Shown: piece by piece, positions 21,566 to 29,956 of the stretch
Layout: each line of letters opens with the position of its first letter
Position numbering within the stretch: the first letter of the stretch is position 1
Assembly: GCA_028717345.1 (NCBI GenBank)
Contig: JAQUNZ010000008.1
Coordinates: 1-53,563 of the forward strand
From: Candidatus Methanoperedens sp.
Lineage (GTDB): Archaea; Halobacteriota; Methanosarcinia; Methanosarcinales; Methanoperedenaceae
DNA length: 53,563 nucleotides
Direction of reading: 5' to 3'
Notes under the pieces: generated by a model
What the model was told of the DNA's origin: nothing
Seen by the model: the letters and a program-made list of their open reading frames with translations, nothing else
Databases searched by the model: none
Position numbers and translations under genes: made by a program

Positions 21566-23571
21566 GCAGCTACCTCCTGGAACTTGAATACGTTCTTGAC
21601 CTGTGCAAGCACCTGGTTATTCTTGAAATGGCTCTGCTCAAGTGCACCCGTCGGGCATGCTGCTACGCACGTTCCACAGCCCTTGCATAGCGCCTTCAGC
21701 ACGTTTGCCTTATTCTCTTTCTCATCGAACTTTATTGCCTGGAACGGGCACATTGGTACACATACCTGGCATCCCACGCACACATCAGGATTCACAACCG
21801 CTGTAATGCCTTCTGTTATTGCTTTTTTGTTCTTGAGAAGAATTGTGGCGCGTCCTGCGCATGCGCTACCCTGCGAAACCGCATATGGGATATCTTTTGG
21901 TCCCGAAGCGCAGCCAGCCAGGAACACGCCATCGATCGTTGTATCAACAGGCTTGAGCTTTGGATGCGCTTCCATGAGCAGACCATCTGCGGCTTTTGAT
22001 AATTTCAATAATTGCTGTATCTGTCCAATCCCCTCATTCGGAACGATACCGGTAGCCAGCACCAGGAGATCGAACTCAAGGTTTCGCATTTCTCCTGCAA
22101 GTGTATCCTCAACTCTTACCTTGATATTCTTTGTAACAGGGTCTTCTTTCACTTCCACAGGTCTTCCGCGCAGGAATTTCACGCCAAGGTTTCGCGATCT
22201 GTTGTATGATTCTTCATAAGCCCGAAATGGCGTCCTGATATCTATGTACATAACCGTATGGTCAGTCTCAGGGCGCTTCTCCTTGAGAAGCTGTGCGTTC
22301 TTTATCGTGTACATGCAGCATACACCTGAGCAGTAGATGTTCGTATTTTTATCGCGCGATCCTACGCAATTTACGAATCCCACACGTATTGGTTCTTTGC
22401 AGTCGGATGGACGCACGACGTGACCGCCGGTTGGTCCTGCTGCATTAAGAAGCCGCTCAAATTCCATGGCAGTAATAATATTATCATATAACCCGTATCC
22501 GAAATCGTGCCGCGGTTCAGGATCATAGGTCTTGAAGCCCACCGCTCCTATGATAACGCCAACATTGAGATCAGTATAACTTGTCTGCATATCATAATTA
22601 ATCGCCCCGCTCGCACATGCTTTTGCGCATGCCTTGCAGTTGATACAATTCTCTTTGTCAATTAAGGCGCGAAGAGGGACTGCCTGAGGGAACGGGACGT
22701 ATATCGCCTTACGCGTACCGAAGCCTTCATTAAAGTCATAAGGTACTTCAACCGGGCAGACCTCGCTGCACTTGGCGCAGCCTGTGCATTTTGCCACATC
22801 AAGGTACCTGGGTTTATGCTCAATCTTCACATTGAAATTGCCCACATACCCGTCCACTGCTTTCACTTCCGAATAGCTCATTATCTTAATATTCTTGTTC
22901 CTTGCTACCTCTACCATCTTGGGACCCAGGATGCAAATGGAACAATCGTTAGTTGGGAACACCTTATCAAAGCGCGCCATCCTGCCCCCAATTGATGGTT
23001 CCTTCTCAACAAGATATACCTGGAAACCCATATCTGCAAGATCAAGCGCCGACTGCATACCAGCAACGCCTGCACCTATGACAAGAGCTTTATCAGTAAC
23101 CGGAACTTCGCTTGCCTGCAATGGCTCAAGAAGCTTTGAACGTTCAACGCCCATTCTTACAAGGTCTTTGGCTTTCTCAGTGGCTTTTTCCTTCTCCCAC
23201 ATGTGTATCCATGAGCAGTGGTCTCTGATATTTACGAATTCAAGGAAGTACTGGTTAAGACCCATTTGCTCGATGCATGCGCGGAATGTTGGTTCGTGCG
23301 TCTTTGGAGAACATGCTGCCACAACAACGCGGTTGAGGTTGTGCTCTTTGATTTTTGCCTGGATGTCAGCCTGTCCTGAATCAGAGCATGTGAATTTATT
23401 AACGGATGTAACTTTCACGCCTGGCAGAGTTCCGATGTAATCAGCCACAGCTTTTGTATTAACGACGCCTCCAATATTCAAGCCGCATTCGCAAACGAAC
23501 ACTCCTACCCGTTTTTCTTCATTATCTTTTGCAGCAGTACCTTTATTTTCAGTACTTTTATTATCACTCAT
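21562..23571 (-). CDS. hdrA: Heterodisulfide reductase subunit A, single-copy form
   Basis: The 669-residue FAD/iron-sulfur subunit is the site of electron bifurcation. In order it shows the N-terminal HdrA domain (VGVFVCECGLNIGGVVN, then VVVAACSPKTHEPTF), the FAD Rossmann motif ALVIGAGVAGMQSALDLADMG, the MARFDKVFPTNDCSICILGPK loop, two ferredoxin motifs CTGCAKCSEVCP and CINCKACAKACA, a thioredoxin-reductase-like domain (NCVGSRDKNTNIYCSGVCC), and a C-terminal 2x[4Fe-4S] ferredoxin CVGCQVCVPMCP and CKGCGTCVAACP. The ATG at 23571 (MSDNKSTENKG) follows the mvhD stop by 1 bp and has GGAAGTGAG upstream. The longer start at 23619 would be translated from repeat-derived sequence and is rejected. Confidence 0.93.
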   Translation of the reverse strand: MSDNKSTENKGTAAKDNEEKRVGVFVCECGLNIGGVVNTKAVADYIGTLPGVKVTSVNKFTCSDSGQADIQAKIKEHNLNRVVVAACSPKTHEPTFRACIEQMGLNQYFLEFVNIRDHCSWIHMWEKEKATEKAKDLVRMGVERSKLLEPLQASEVPVTDKALVIGAGVAGMQSALDLADMGFQVYLVEKEPSIGGRMARFDKVFPTNDCSICILGPKMVEVARNKNIKIMSYSEVKAVDGYVGNFNVKIEHKPRYLDVAKCTGCAKCSEVCPVEVPYDFNEGFGTRKAIYVPFPQAVPLRALIDKENCINCKACAKACASGAINYDMQTSYTDLNVGVIIGAVGFKTYDPEPRHDFGYGLYDNIITAMEFERLLNAAGPTGGHVVRPSDCKEPIRVGFVNCVGSRDKNTNIYCSGVCCMYTIKNAQLLKEKRPETDHTVMYIDIRTPFRAYEESYNRSRNLGVKFLRGRPVEVKEDPVTKNIKVRVEDTLAGEMRNLEFDLLVLATGIVPNEGIGQIQQLLKLSKAADGLLMEAHPKLKPVDTTIDGVFLAGCASGPKDIPYAVSQGSACAGRATILLKNKKAITEGITAVVNPDVCVGCQVCVPMCPFQAIKFDEKENKANVLKALCKGCGTCVAACPTGALEQSHFKNNQVLAQVKNVFKFQEVAA

Positions 23572-23572
23572 T

Positions 23573-24103
23573 TCACTCACTTCCTTGAACATTAGCCGCC
23601 GATCTGACAGACGAAGCATTTAATCTGCGTTCATCCGCGTTCATCTGCGGTTTAATATCTATCTTAACCGGGTTCTGGCCCAGGTTCTTTATCTCTTCCG
23701 TAAATTCCTTAATAACTTCTGAAAATCGCAATCCTTCGCTGGCTGAAACCCACTCAAGCCTGAGCCTCTTATCAAACCCCAGCTTTGCCAGCGCTTTCCT
23801 GGTATTATTTATCCTGACCTCTGCATTCTTGTTCCCATCGATGTAGTGGCAGTCGCCGATATGACAACCCGCAATAAGAACTCCGTCCGCCCCGTCCTTC
23901 AGAGCCTTCAGGATAAATGCAGGTTCTACCCTGCTTGAACACATCACTCTCAGGATCTTAACGGTCGCAGGATACTGGAACCTGCTCACACCTGCAAGGT
24001 CAGCCCCAGCGTACGAGCACCAGTTGCAGCAGAAAGCCAGGATGTTGGGCTCCCAGCCGTTCCCACCCTGCGCTGGTTTTGCGGCAGTAGCTTCTGTACT
24101 CAT
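23573..24103 (-). CDS. mvhD: MvhD-family subunit (copy 2) with repeat-derived C-terminal tail
   Basis: The 176-residue protein is a second MvhD with the same signature (NILAFCCNWCSYAGADLAG; ILRVMCSSRVEP; IAGCHIGDCHY). Its body matches copy 1 through FTEEIKNLGQNPVK, where copy 1 ends shortly after. Here about 28 extra residues follow, beginning KPQMNADERRLNASS. They are encoded by a CGCAGAT repeat (23622-23650) inserted at the 3' end, so the native stop appears to have been replaced by one downstream. The ATG overlaps the tandem hdrA stop by 4 bp. The tail is at the surface of the fold in known MvhD structures only by inference. Confidence 0.92.
   Translation of the reverse strand: MSTEATAAKPAQGGNGWEPNILAFCCNWCSYAGADLAGVSRFQYPATVKILRVMCSSRVEPAFILKALKDGADGVLIAGCHIGDCHYIDGNKNAEVRINNTRKALAKLGFDKRLRLEWVSASEGLRFSEVIKEFTEEIKNLGQNPVKIDIKPQMNADERRLNASSVRSAANVQGSE
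23622..23650 (-). repeat. CGCAGAT decamer repeat inside mvhD copy 2
   Basis: The minus strand reads CCGCAGAT, GAACGCGGAT, GAACGCAGAT, one base off the family consensus. It lies in frame at the 3' end of mvhD and is translated as KPQMNADERRL, 15 codons before the stop. Confidence 0.85.
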
Positions 24104-27100
24104 ACCGTCACCTCCACAACGCCTTTATCGATGAAAATGCTCTTCACACCTTTATCAAAGGCATCAATCGCCTCACCGATCTCTTTTGATGAGAAATGCT
24201 GTGCCGTAATAGCGCCGGCAGGGCAGGCAGCAGCGCATGAACCGCATCCCTTGCACGCTGCGGGATTTATCTTTGATTTCTTTGTAGTATATGTGACCTC
24301 TTCCACTTTCACAGTAGCATCATACAACGAAGGCGCATTATAAGGACAAACCGTAACACATGTGCCGCACCCAATGCATTTTGCTTCATTAACTACTGAT
24401 ATGGCGCCTTCTGTTTCAATGAACTTGCGTGAAAGGATCGTGCACGCCCTTGAAGCGGCTGCGCTTGCCTGCGATATGGCTTCATCAATGAGCTTTGGCG
24501 CCTGTGCGCTTCCGCACAGGAACACGCCGTCAGTGGCAAAATCCACAGGTCGCAGCTTGGGATGAGCCTCAAGGAAGAATTTGTTCTTATCAAGCGGGAT
24601 CTTAAATAGCTGATTGATTTCCTCGTTTTCGCCAGCCACAAGCGGTGTGCTCAATACAACTAGGTCTGATGTTATCTCAATATCCTCATTCATCATAGAA
24701 TCATGCACAACAACAGTGCTGTCCTGCACTTTTGGCGGCTTGTCTGCATCGTATTTGATAAATAGTACGCCAAGATCTCTTGCGGTTTCATACATTTTCT
24801 CGTTAACGCCGTACGTTCTCATATCGCGATACAATACATACACGTTTGCGCTGCTGTTTGCTTTCTTGATCCGTATCGCATTCTTGACAGCGTCAACACA
24901 GCATGTTCTTCCGCAATATTCCCGTTCTTTACTGCGCGCTCCAACACACTGGATCATTGTTATGGTTTTTGCATTTACACCTGTTCCCAGCATTTTCTCA
25001 AACTGCGCCTGGGTAACAATGCGTTTATCGCTGCCGTAATTAAATAATCCTGATGGCTCAAAATTCCTGGCTCCTGTTGCCACAACTGCGGCTCCAAAAT
25101 CAACCGTGATCTCGTTTCCGTTTGCCAGCACTACACCCCTGAAATTGCCAAGATACCCCTCGACTTTTAAGAGTTTTGCTTCATTCATTATCTTAATATT
25201 CTTGTTCGCACTCACTTTGCTGATAAGGTCTTTTAGCACATCTGCGGGCCTCTTGCCGTCATACAATTCCGTCATTTCACGAAGCATCCCGCCGAGTTCT
25301 TTTTCTTTTTCGATCAGTGTCACATGATATCCATTATTGGCGATATCAAGCGCTGCTGTCATGCCGGCAACCCCTGCGCCAAGCACTATTGCCTTATTGA
25401 TAAGTGACACTTTTTGCTTGTAAAGCGGCTGGAAAAGAGCAGACTTTGCAACAGCCATCTGCACGATCGCTTTTGCTTTTTCTGTGGCTTTATCTTTTTC
25501 TTTCATGTGAACCCATGAACAGTGCTCACGGATATTGGCAAGCTCGAATAGATATGGATTTAATCCTGCTTCACGGCAGGTATTCTGGAATAAAGGCTCA
25601 TGCGTGCGCGGAGTGCATGATGCCACTACCACGCGGTTAAGGTTGTTTTTTGCGATCGCATCTTTTATTGTGACCTGCGAGTCTGACGAGCATGCATACA
25701 GCATCTCCTGTGCATGTGCAACACCTGGCAGCGTCTTTGCATATTCAACAACATTCGGGACATTGACCACTGATCCGATATTTATGCCGCAGTGGCACAC
25801 GAAAACTCCGATGCGCGGCTCTGGAGACAGCGGCTTTTCATCCGGGAATGCACGCTCTTTGATAAGAGTTCCGCGCTCACCAGACAGGAGCGCCGCTGCT
25901 TTTGATGCTGCTGCACTTGCCTGTGCGACTGTGTCCGGGATATCCTTTGGTCCCTGCGCCACGCCGCAGACATATATTCCTGCAACGCTTGTCTCGACCG
26001 GGTTTTCAATAGTTGTTGCGATATTCCCGAAATCATCAAGCGCGATGCCAGACGACCGGGCAAGAGCTTGTGTTGAATCAGCAGGATCAAGACCTATCGA
26101 AAGGACGACCAGATCAAAATTCTTTGCCACAAGGTCACCAGTGTTGAAATCTTCAAATTTCAGGGAAAGTGAATTATCAGGATTAACAATAACTTCAGGC
26201 GGGCGGGAATTGATATATTTTATACCGTACTCTTTCTGTGCACGGTTGTAGAATTCCTCAAAATTCTTTCCATAAGCCCTGACATCTATCTGGAAGATTG
26301 TAATATCAAGCTCAGAGTCATGCTCCTTTGCAATGATGGATTCTTTTGTCGCATACATGCAGCATACTGATGAGCAGTGTTTCCTGTTGATGCGCGGATT
26401 TCGCGAGCCCACACACTGGATGAAAGCAACGTTCTTCGGGACTTTGCCGTCTGACTGCTTTGTAACATGCCCCTGTGTCGGACCGCTTGCGCTCAGGAGG
26501 CGCTCGAACTGGAGCGATGTAATAACATCCGGATGATCGAACCTGTAATTCTTAAGGATCGATGGGTCAAATGGTTTAAAACCAGTAGCGATCACGACTG
26601 AACCCACATTCAGCTCTATCTCTTTATCCTTCTGCTCATAATCCACGGCTTTTGGTCCGCAGACTTTTTTGCACACGCCGCATTTGCCTTTTGTAAGGAA
26701 CAGGCAGTGGGTAGCATCTATTGTAGCCACACGCGGTATCGCCTGTGCAAAAGGAATGTAAATTGATTTACGCTTGCTCATGCCTGCATTATATTCATCT
26801 GACACTTTAGAGGGACATTTCTCTGTGCATGTGCCGCAGCCTGTGCATTTTGTCTCATCAACGTAGCGCGCTTTCCTTACAACTTTGACGTTGAAATCAC
26901 CGGCTTTTCCTGATATTGATTTGACATCACTATATCCAAGCAATTCAATATTGGGATGCCTTGCTGTTTCCACAAGTTTTGGCGATAGGATGCACATGGC
27001 GCAGTCATTTGTCGGGAATGTCTTGTCAAGCTGCGACATCACCCCTCCTATGCTTGGTTTTGATTCTATGAGATATGTCTTATATCCGCTGTCAGCAAGA

Positions 27101-27159
27101 TCAAGCGCAGCCTGTATTCCTGCTATCCCGCCCCCCACGACTGCTACCGAGCCTTTCAT
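24100..27159 (-). CDS. hdrA: Tandem HdrA-HdrA fusion protein
   Basis: The 1,019-residue protein is two HdrA units in one chain. Unit 1 (about 1-430) starts directly at the FAD motif VAVVGGGIAGIQAALDLADSG and lacks the N-terminal HdrA domain. It has MSQLDKTFPTNDCAMCILSPK, ferredoxin motif CTGCGTCTEKCP, a second cluster segment CGVCKKVCGPKAV, and CVGSRNPRINRKHCSSVCC. Unit 2 (about 450-1019) begins RIGVFVCHCGINIGSVVN, has its own FAD motif AIVLGAGVAGMTAALDIANNG, lacks the middle ferredoxin, and ends with CIGCGTCVTVCP and CKGCGSCAAACP. The protein could thus hold two FADs. Overlaps of 4 bp at both ends tie it to hdrB and mvhD. Such duplications are known in Hdr clusters of archaea and sulfate reducers; the flow between the two flavins here is unknown. 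Confidence 0.92.
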   Translation of the reverse strand: MKGSVAVVGGGIAGIQAALDLADSGYKTYLIESKPSIGGVMSQLDKTFPTNDCAMCILSPKLVETARHPNIELLGYSDVKSISGKAGDFNVKVVRKARYVDETKCTGCGTCTEKCPSKVSDEYNAGMSKRKSIYIPFAQAIPRVATIDATHCLFLTKGKCGVCKKVCGPKAVDYEQKDKEIELNVGSVVIATGFKPFDPSILKNYRFDHPDVITSLQFERLLSASGPTQGHVTKQSDGKVPKNVAFIQCVGSRNPRINRKHCSSVCCMYATKESIIAKEHDSELDITIFQIDVRAYGKNFEEFYNRAQKEYGIKYINSRPPEVIVNPDNSLSLKFEDFNTGDLVAKNFDLVVLSIGLDPADSTQALARSSGIALDDFGNIATTIENPVETSVAGIYVCGVAQGPKDIPDTVAQASAAASKAAALLSGERGTLIKERAFPDEKPLSPEPRIGVFVCHCGINIGSVVNVPNVVEYAKTLPGVAHAQEMLYACSSDSQVTIKDAIAKNNLNRVVVASCTPRTHEPLFQNTCREAGLNPYLFELANIREHCSWVHMKEKDKATEKAKAIVQMAVAKSALFQPLYKQKVSLINKAIVLGAGVAGMTAALDIANNGYHVTLIEKEKELGGMLREMTELYDGKRPADVLKDLISKVSANKNIKIMNEAKLLKVEGYLGNFRGVVLANGNEITVDFGAAVVATGARNFEPSGLFNYGSDKRIVTQAQFEKMLGTGVNAKTITMIQCVGARSKEREYCGRTCCVDAVKNAIRIKKANSSANVYVLYRDMRTYGVNEKMYETARDLGVLFIKYDADKPPKVQDSTVVVHDSMMNEDIEITSDLVVLSTPLVAGENEEINQLFKIPLDKNKFFLEAHPKLRPVDFATDGVFLCGSAQAPKLIDEAISQASAAASRACTILSRKFIETEGAISVVNEAKCIGCGTCVTVCPYNAPSLYDATVKVEEVTYTTKKSKINPAACKGCGSCAAACPAGAITAQHFSSKEIGEAIDAFDKGVKSIFIDKGVVEVTV

Positions 27160-28085
27160 TGCGCTGCCTCCGCTTCTTTCTCAACCTTTGGTTCTACTTT
27201 GATCTCAACTTTCTTTTCTTCCTTTCCAATGGATTCAATGAGCTTTGCGGGTGAGACCATGTTCTTATCAAGCTCAAGTTCTTTCTCATCCAGTCCCATC
27301 GCAAGACCGATAAGCTGGGTGAAATATAATATTGGTATATCGATCTTTGTATTATGCGCTTTCTCGATCATGGTCTGCTGTCCGTCAAGAAGCATGTGAC
27401 ACATGGGGCATGCCACAACGATGCAGTTCGCACCTCTTGCTTTTGCTTCATCGAATAATTTCCGGGTGAGTTTGAATGAATAGTCCTGATTGCTCATGAG
27501 GAGATTCCCGCCGCAGCATTTTGTCTTCTGCATATATGGAAGACATTCGGCTCCAGTGGCTTTTATAAGGTTATCAAGCGAGGTCGGGTTTTCAGGATTA
27601 TCGAATTTTGATATTTCTGAAGGTCGGACAAGAAGACAGCCATAGTATGGGACTGCTTTGATGCCCTTCAAAGTTTTCTTGAATTTTTGCGCAAGCGCTT
27701 CAACGCCAACGTCGTTCACCATAACGTCAAGAAGATGCTTAATTTTAAAACCATTCTGTTTGTATTTGTTCCCAAGCGCTTTTTCGATCTTTACCCTGAA
27801 AGATTCGTCAGTCCTCATGGCTGTATCTGCCCTTCCAAGATTATGCGAGCAGATGCTGCACGGTATCACAAGGTCAAGCCCGATTTTTTGTGCCTGCATG
27901 TTGTTGCGGGCAGATAATCCCATGGAAAGCTCCTTATCAAATATTGCTTCAAGCGCGCCGCAGCAGTTCCAGTCAGGGATCTCCACAAGTTCGATGCCTG
28001 CTACTTTGCTCACAGCTTTTGTGGATGCATCGTACTCACGCGCTGTGCCATGGAGAGTGCATCCAGGATAATACGCGAGCTTCAT
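27156..28085 (-). CDS. hdrB: Heterodisulfide reductase subunit B
   Basis: The 309-residue subunit carries the non-cubane [4Fe-4S] clusters that cleave disulfides such as CoM-S-S-CoB. Two CCG domains are visible. The first is YPGCTLHG (Cys 9), WNCCGAL (about 41-42) and PCSICSHN (about 77-80). The second is YYGCLLVRP, KCCGGNLL and CPMCHML. A charged Lys/Glu tail of about 25 residues (KKVEIKVEPKVEKEAEAAQ) is longer than usual. The gene overlaps hdrC and the tandem hdrA by 4 bp each. Confidence 0.94.
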   Translation of the reverse strand: MKLAYYPGCTLHGTAREYDASTKAVSKVAGIELVEIPDWNCCGALEAIFDKELSMGLSARNNMQAQKIGLDLVIPCSICSHNLGRADTAMRTDESFRVKIEKALGNKYKQNGFKIKHLLDVMVNDVGVEALAQKFKKTLKGIKAVPYYGCLLVRPSEISKFDNPENPTSLDNLIKATGAECLPYMQKTKCCGGNLLMSNQDYSFKLTRKLFDEAKARGANCIVVACPMCHMLLDGQQTMIEKAHNTKIDIPILYFTQLIGLAMGLDEKELELDKNMVSPAKLIESIGKEEKKVEIKVEPKVEKEAEAAQ

Positions 28086-28648
28086 TTTTCTATCTCCTTG
28101 AAGATATTCTGGATCTCTTTAGTGCCCTTTATCCTGTGCGGCAATATGCTGAGTTTTCCCTTTTTAAATAATTCAAGTCCCATCGGTGCATATCCGATGA
28201 CACCGCCAAGACCTTTTGTCATGAACATGAACATACCACTGACGCCGGCTTCATACCATTTGCCATTTGATTTGACGGAATTTATGAAGAGGCTGTCGAA
28301 TTTGTGTTTTGGATTGGTGATCTTTATTTTTCCTGCTTTTGCATCGCGCTGGGCGATCGCCCGTATTGCACCCATGACTTCTGTGATCTTAACATCCTGC
28401 GGGCAGCGTTCGTAGCATAGATAACACGAAGCGCACAGCCATAGCGAATCGTCTGTGAGAACTTCGTTACGCATACCCAGCAGCGCTTTCCGGAGGATCT
28501 TGCGCGGATTGTAACCCGTATCTATCTCTGTGACCGGGCAGCCCACGGTGCATCCTGTGCAGTTAAAACATCGTTTGATATTCTCACCGCCTGGTTCATT
28601 CGCTATCTCGTATTTGAAATTGGGGTCAAGCTCGCTTGATTTTATCAT
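28082..28648 (-). CDS. hdrC: Heterodisulfide reductase subunit C
   Basis: The 188-residue ferredoxin-like subunit relays electrons from HdrA to HdrB. Two [4Fe-4S] motifs are seen: CFNCTGCTVGCPV (about residues 27-39) and CASCYLCYERCPQ (about 72-84), each followed by the typical helical region. The C-terminal part (about 120-188) is hydrophobic-amphipathic with GLGGVIGYAPMGLELFKKG, as in HdrC. ATGA overlaps on both sides show tight coupling with hdrB and the HdrD-like gene. Confidence 0.93.
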   Translation of the reverse strand: MIKSSELDPNFKYEIANEPGGENIKRCFNCTGCTVGCPVTEIDTGYNPRKILRKALLGMRNEVLTDDSLWLCASCYLCYERCPQDVKITEVMGAIRAIAQRDAKAGKIKITNPKHKFDSLFINSVKSNGKWYEAGVSGMFMFMTKGLGGVIGYAPMGLELFKKGKLSILPHRIKGTKEIQNIFKEIEK

Positions 28649-29616
28649 TTCCTTCCATCCAGTTGTCTTGCAAGGAATACTGTAAGGTCAACCACATCAA
28701 GATCGTATTTCTTTGTGGCATCTTTCTCCGTCTTCAGGCAGTTAAAATGCGCAAGGCATTTTGAGCATGTGGTGATAAGTGTCTTTGCGCCAGTAGCAGC
28801 CGCTTCATCCATCCGCGCAATGCGAAGTGCTTTTGTCTGCTCGTTGCAGTTCATGAAACTGCTAACGCCGCAGCAAAGGGCATTTTCTTTTGAATGTTCC
28901 ATCTCCTTAATTCTTACACCATTCGCAGAAAGTGCTTTTCTTGGTGCATCATACATTCCCATGTGCCGCCCGAGCCTGCATGGGTCATGGTAAGTTACTT
29001 CAGCATTAATCTTTAATCCGAGTTTATCAAGAAGTTCGCTTGTATGAATGACCTTGATACCAAGGTCATAATCCTTGGAAAATGTACGGTAGCATTCGCC
29101 GCAGCTTGTTACAAGTGTGTCGATGCCGCTCTCTTTTATGTATTTTTTATTGTGATCCTTGAGCTTTTCAAAAACATCTTTTTTTCCCTGCCAGAGGACA
29201 TCGTGACCGCAGCATTTCATGTTCAAGATATGTGGCTTGATACCAAGCTTATCAAGCAATTTAAGGGATGATGTCGTTATCTCTCCGAAATCAGTTTTTA
29301 CATCATGCAGGAATAAACCAAGCTGGTCTACACAACCAGGAAAATAGCCGATTTTTAAATCAGATTTTTCAGGTTTTGTTCCATTAAGTTTTGAACTCAA
29401 TTCATTGAATTCTGTAAAAACACCAAGATGAGCGACCTCAAGTGGCTCTTTTCCAGCACGTTCTTCTTTTATGAAATTTAAGAAATCGACCTGTTGAGGG
29501 CACTCGATCGGGCAAATGCCGCAAGTCAGGCAGGTCCAGATGCCTGTTGTATCAAGCCCATAAACATTGGAATTATAGATCGAACTTCGCGGAGATGTCT
29601 TTGATACTCGGCGCAT
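28645..29616 (-). CDS. hdrD: HdrD-like (HdrC+HdrB fusion) protein; N-terminus probably longer than the ATG allows
   Basis: The 323 residues from ATG 29616 contain ferredoxin motif CLTCGICPIECP (about residues 29-40) and two CCG domains. The first is YFPGCVDQ, KCCGHDVL and SCGECYRTF; the second is HDPCRLGRH, LCCGVSSF and CSKCLAHF. This is the HdrCB-fusion layout of HdrD. The same frame continues upstream into CYQCGKCTSICPM, which completes a two-cluster ferredoxin domain, and before it KRYTKESWWVHTSNVQS. The true protein must therefore begin upstream, yet no ATG, GTG or TTG occurs in that frame. It heads the operon, so it may be the disulfide- or thiol-handling partner of the complex. The C-terminal part is secure; only the start is not. 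Confidence 0.88.
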   Translation of the reverse strand: MRRVSKTSPRSSIYNSNVYGLDTTGIWTCLTCGICPIECPQQVDFLNFIKEERAGKEPLEVAHLGVFTEFNELSSKLNGTKPEKSDLKIGYFPGCVDQLGLFLHDVKTDFGEITTSSLKLLDKLGIKPHILNMKCCGHDVLWQGKKDVFEKLKDHNKKYIKESGIDTLVTSCGECYRTFSKDYDLGIKVIHTSELLDKLGLKINAEVTYHDPCRLGRHMGMYDAPRKALSANGVRIKEMEHSKENALCCGVSSFMNCNEQTKALRIARMDEAAATGAKTLITTCSKCLAHFNCLKTEKDATKKYDLDVVDLTVFLARQLDGRK

Positions 29617-29716
29617 GGGGCATATGGATGTGCATTTACCGCACTGATAACAGGATTGTACGTTACTCGTATGTACCCACCAGCTTTCCTTGGTGTAACG
29701 TTTTTTAGTTTTACAT
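29617..29716 (-). other. Coding-like extension upstream of the hdrD-like ATG without an in-frame start
   Basis: The reverse strand from about 29703 reads RYTKESWWVHTSNVQS and then CYQCGKCTSICPM, joining the hdrD-like frame. An ATG at 29716-29714 is followed by TAAAACTAAAAAACG. In its own frame it stops at once, but deletion of the single T at 29713 would give ATG AAA ACT AAA AAA CGT TAC and a plausible MKTKKRYTKESWW start. A sequencing or assembly error, a real frameshift, or a non-AUG start are all possible. The remainder up to 29947 is promoter space for the divergent surface-protein gene. Confidence 0.6.
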
Positions 29717-29956
29717 GGAATGATTAGCTTTAAAGATTTCGATTTTAACGTGGCAGAGCATCATTATTAATAATGTTACTATTTTTCAATATCGAAATAA
29801 TTGTTCTCAGAGATATTAAAGATATTGGTTCGTACATATACGAATAAAATGTTTAATCGTTATATTATCACTAATCACCAGGGAGCAAATTCTGTCTGGG
29901 AATCTTTATATCTTGGTGCAACAATATCATTGTAAAATTATCGGAGGATGGATCAT

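Noticed and set aside
23572-23619. Upstream start of hdrA at 23619
   Set aside because: The extra 16 residues come from sequence beside the CGCAGAT repeat inside mvhD; ATG 23571 has its own ribosome site and the usual spacing.
29709-29716. Stop-codon read-through (pyrrolysine or selenocysteine style) at the ATG-TAA before the hdrD-like gene
   Set aside because: The stop is TAA, not TAG or TGA, and the frame after it meets a second stop; a one-base shift or non-AUG start explains the data better.
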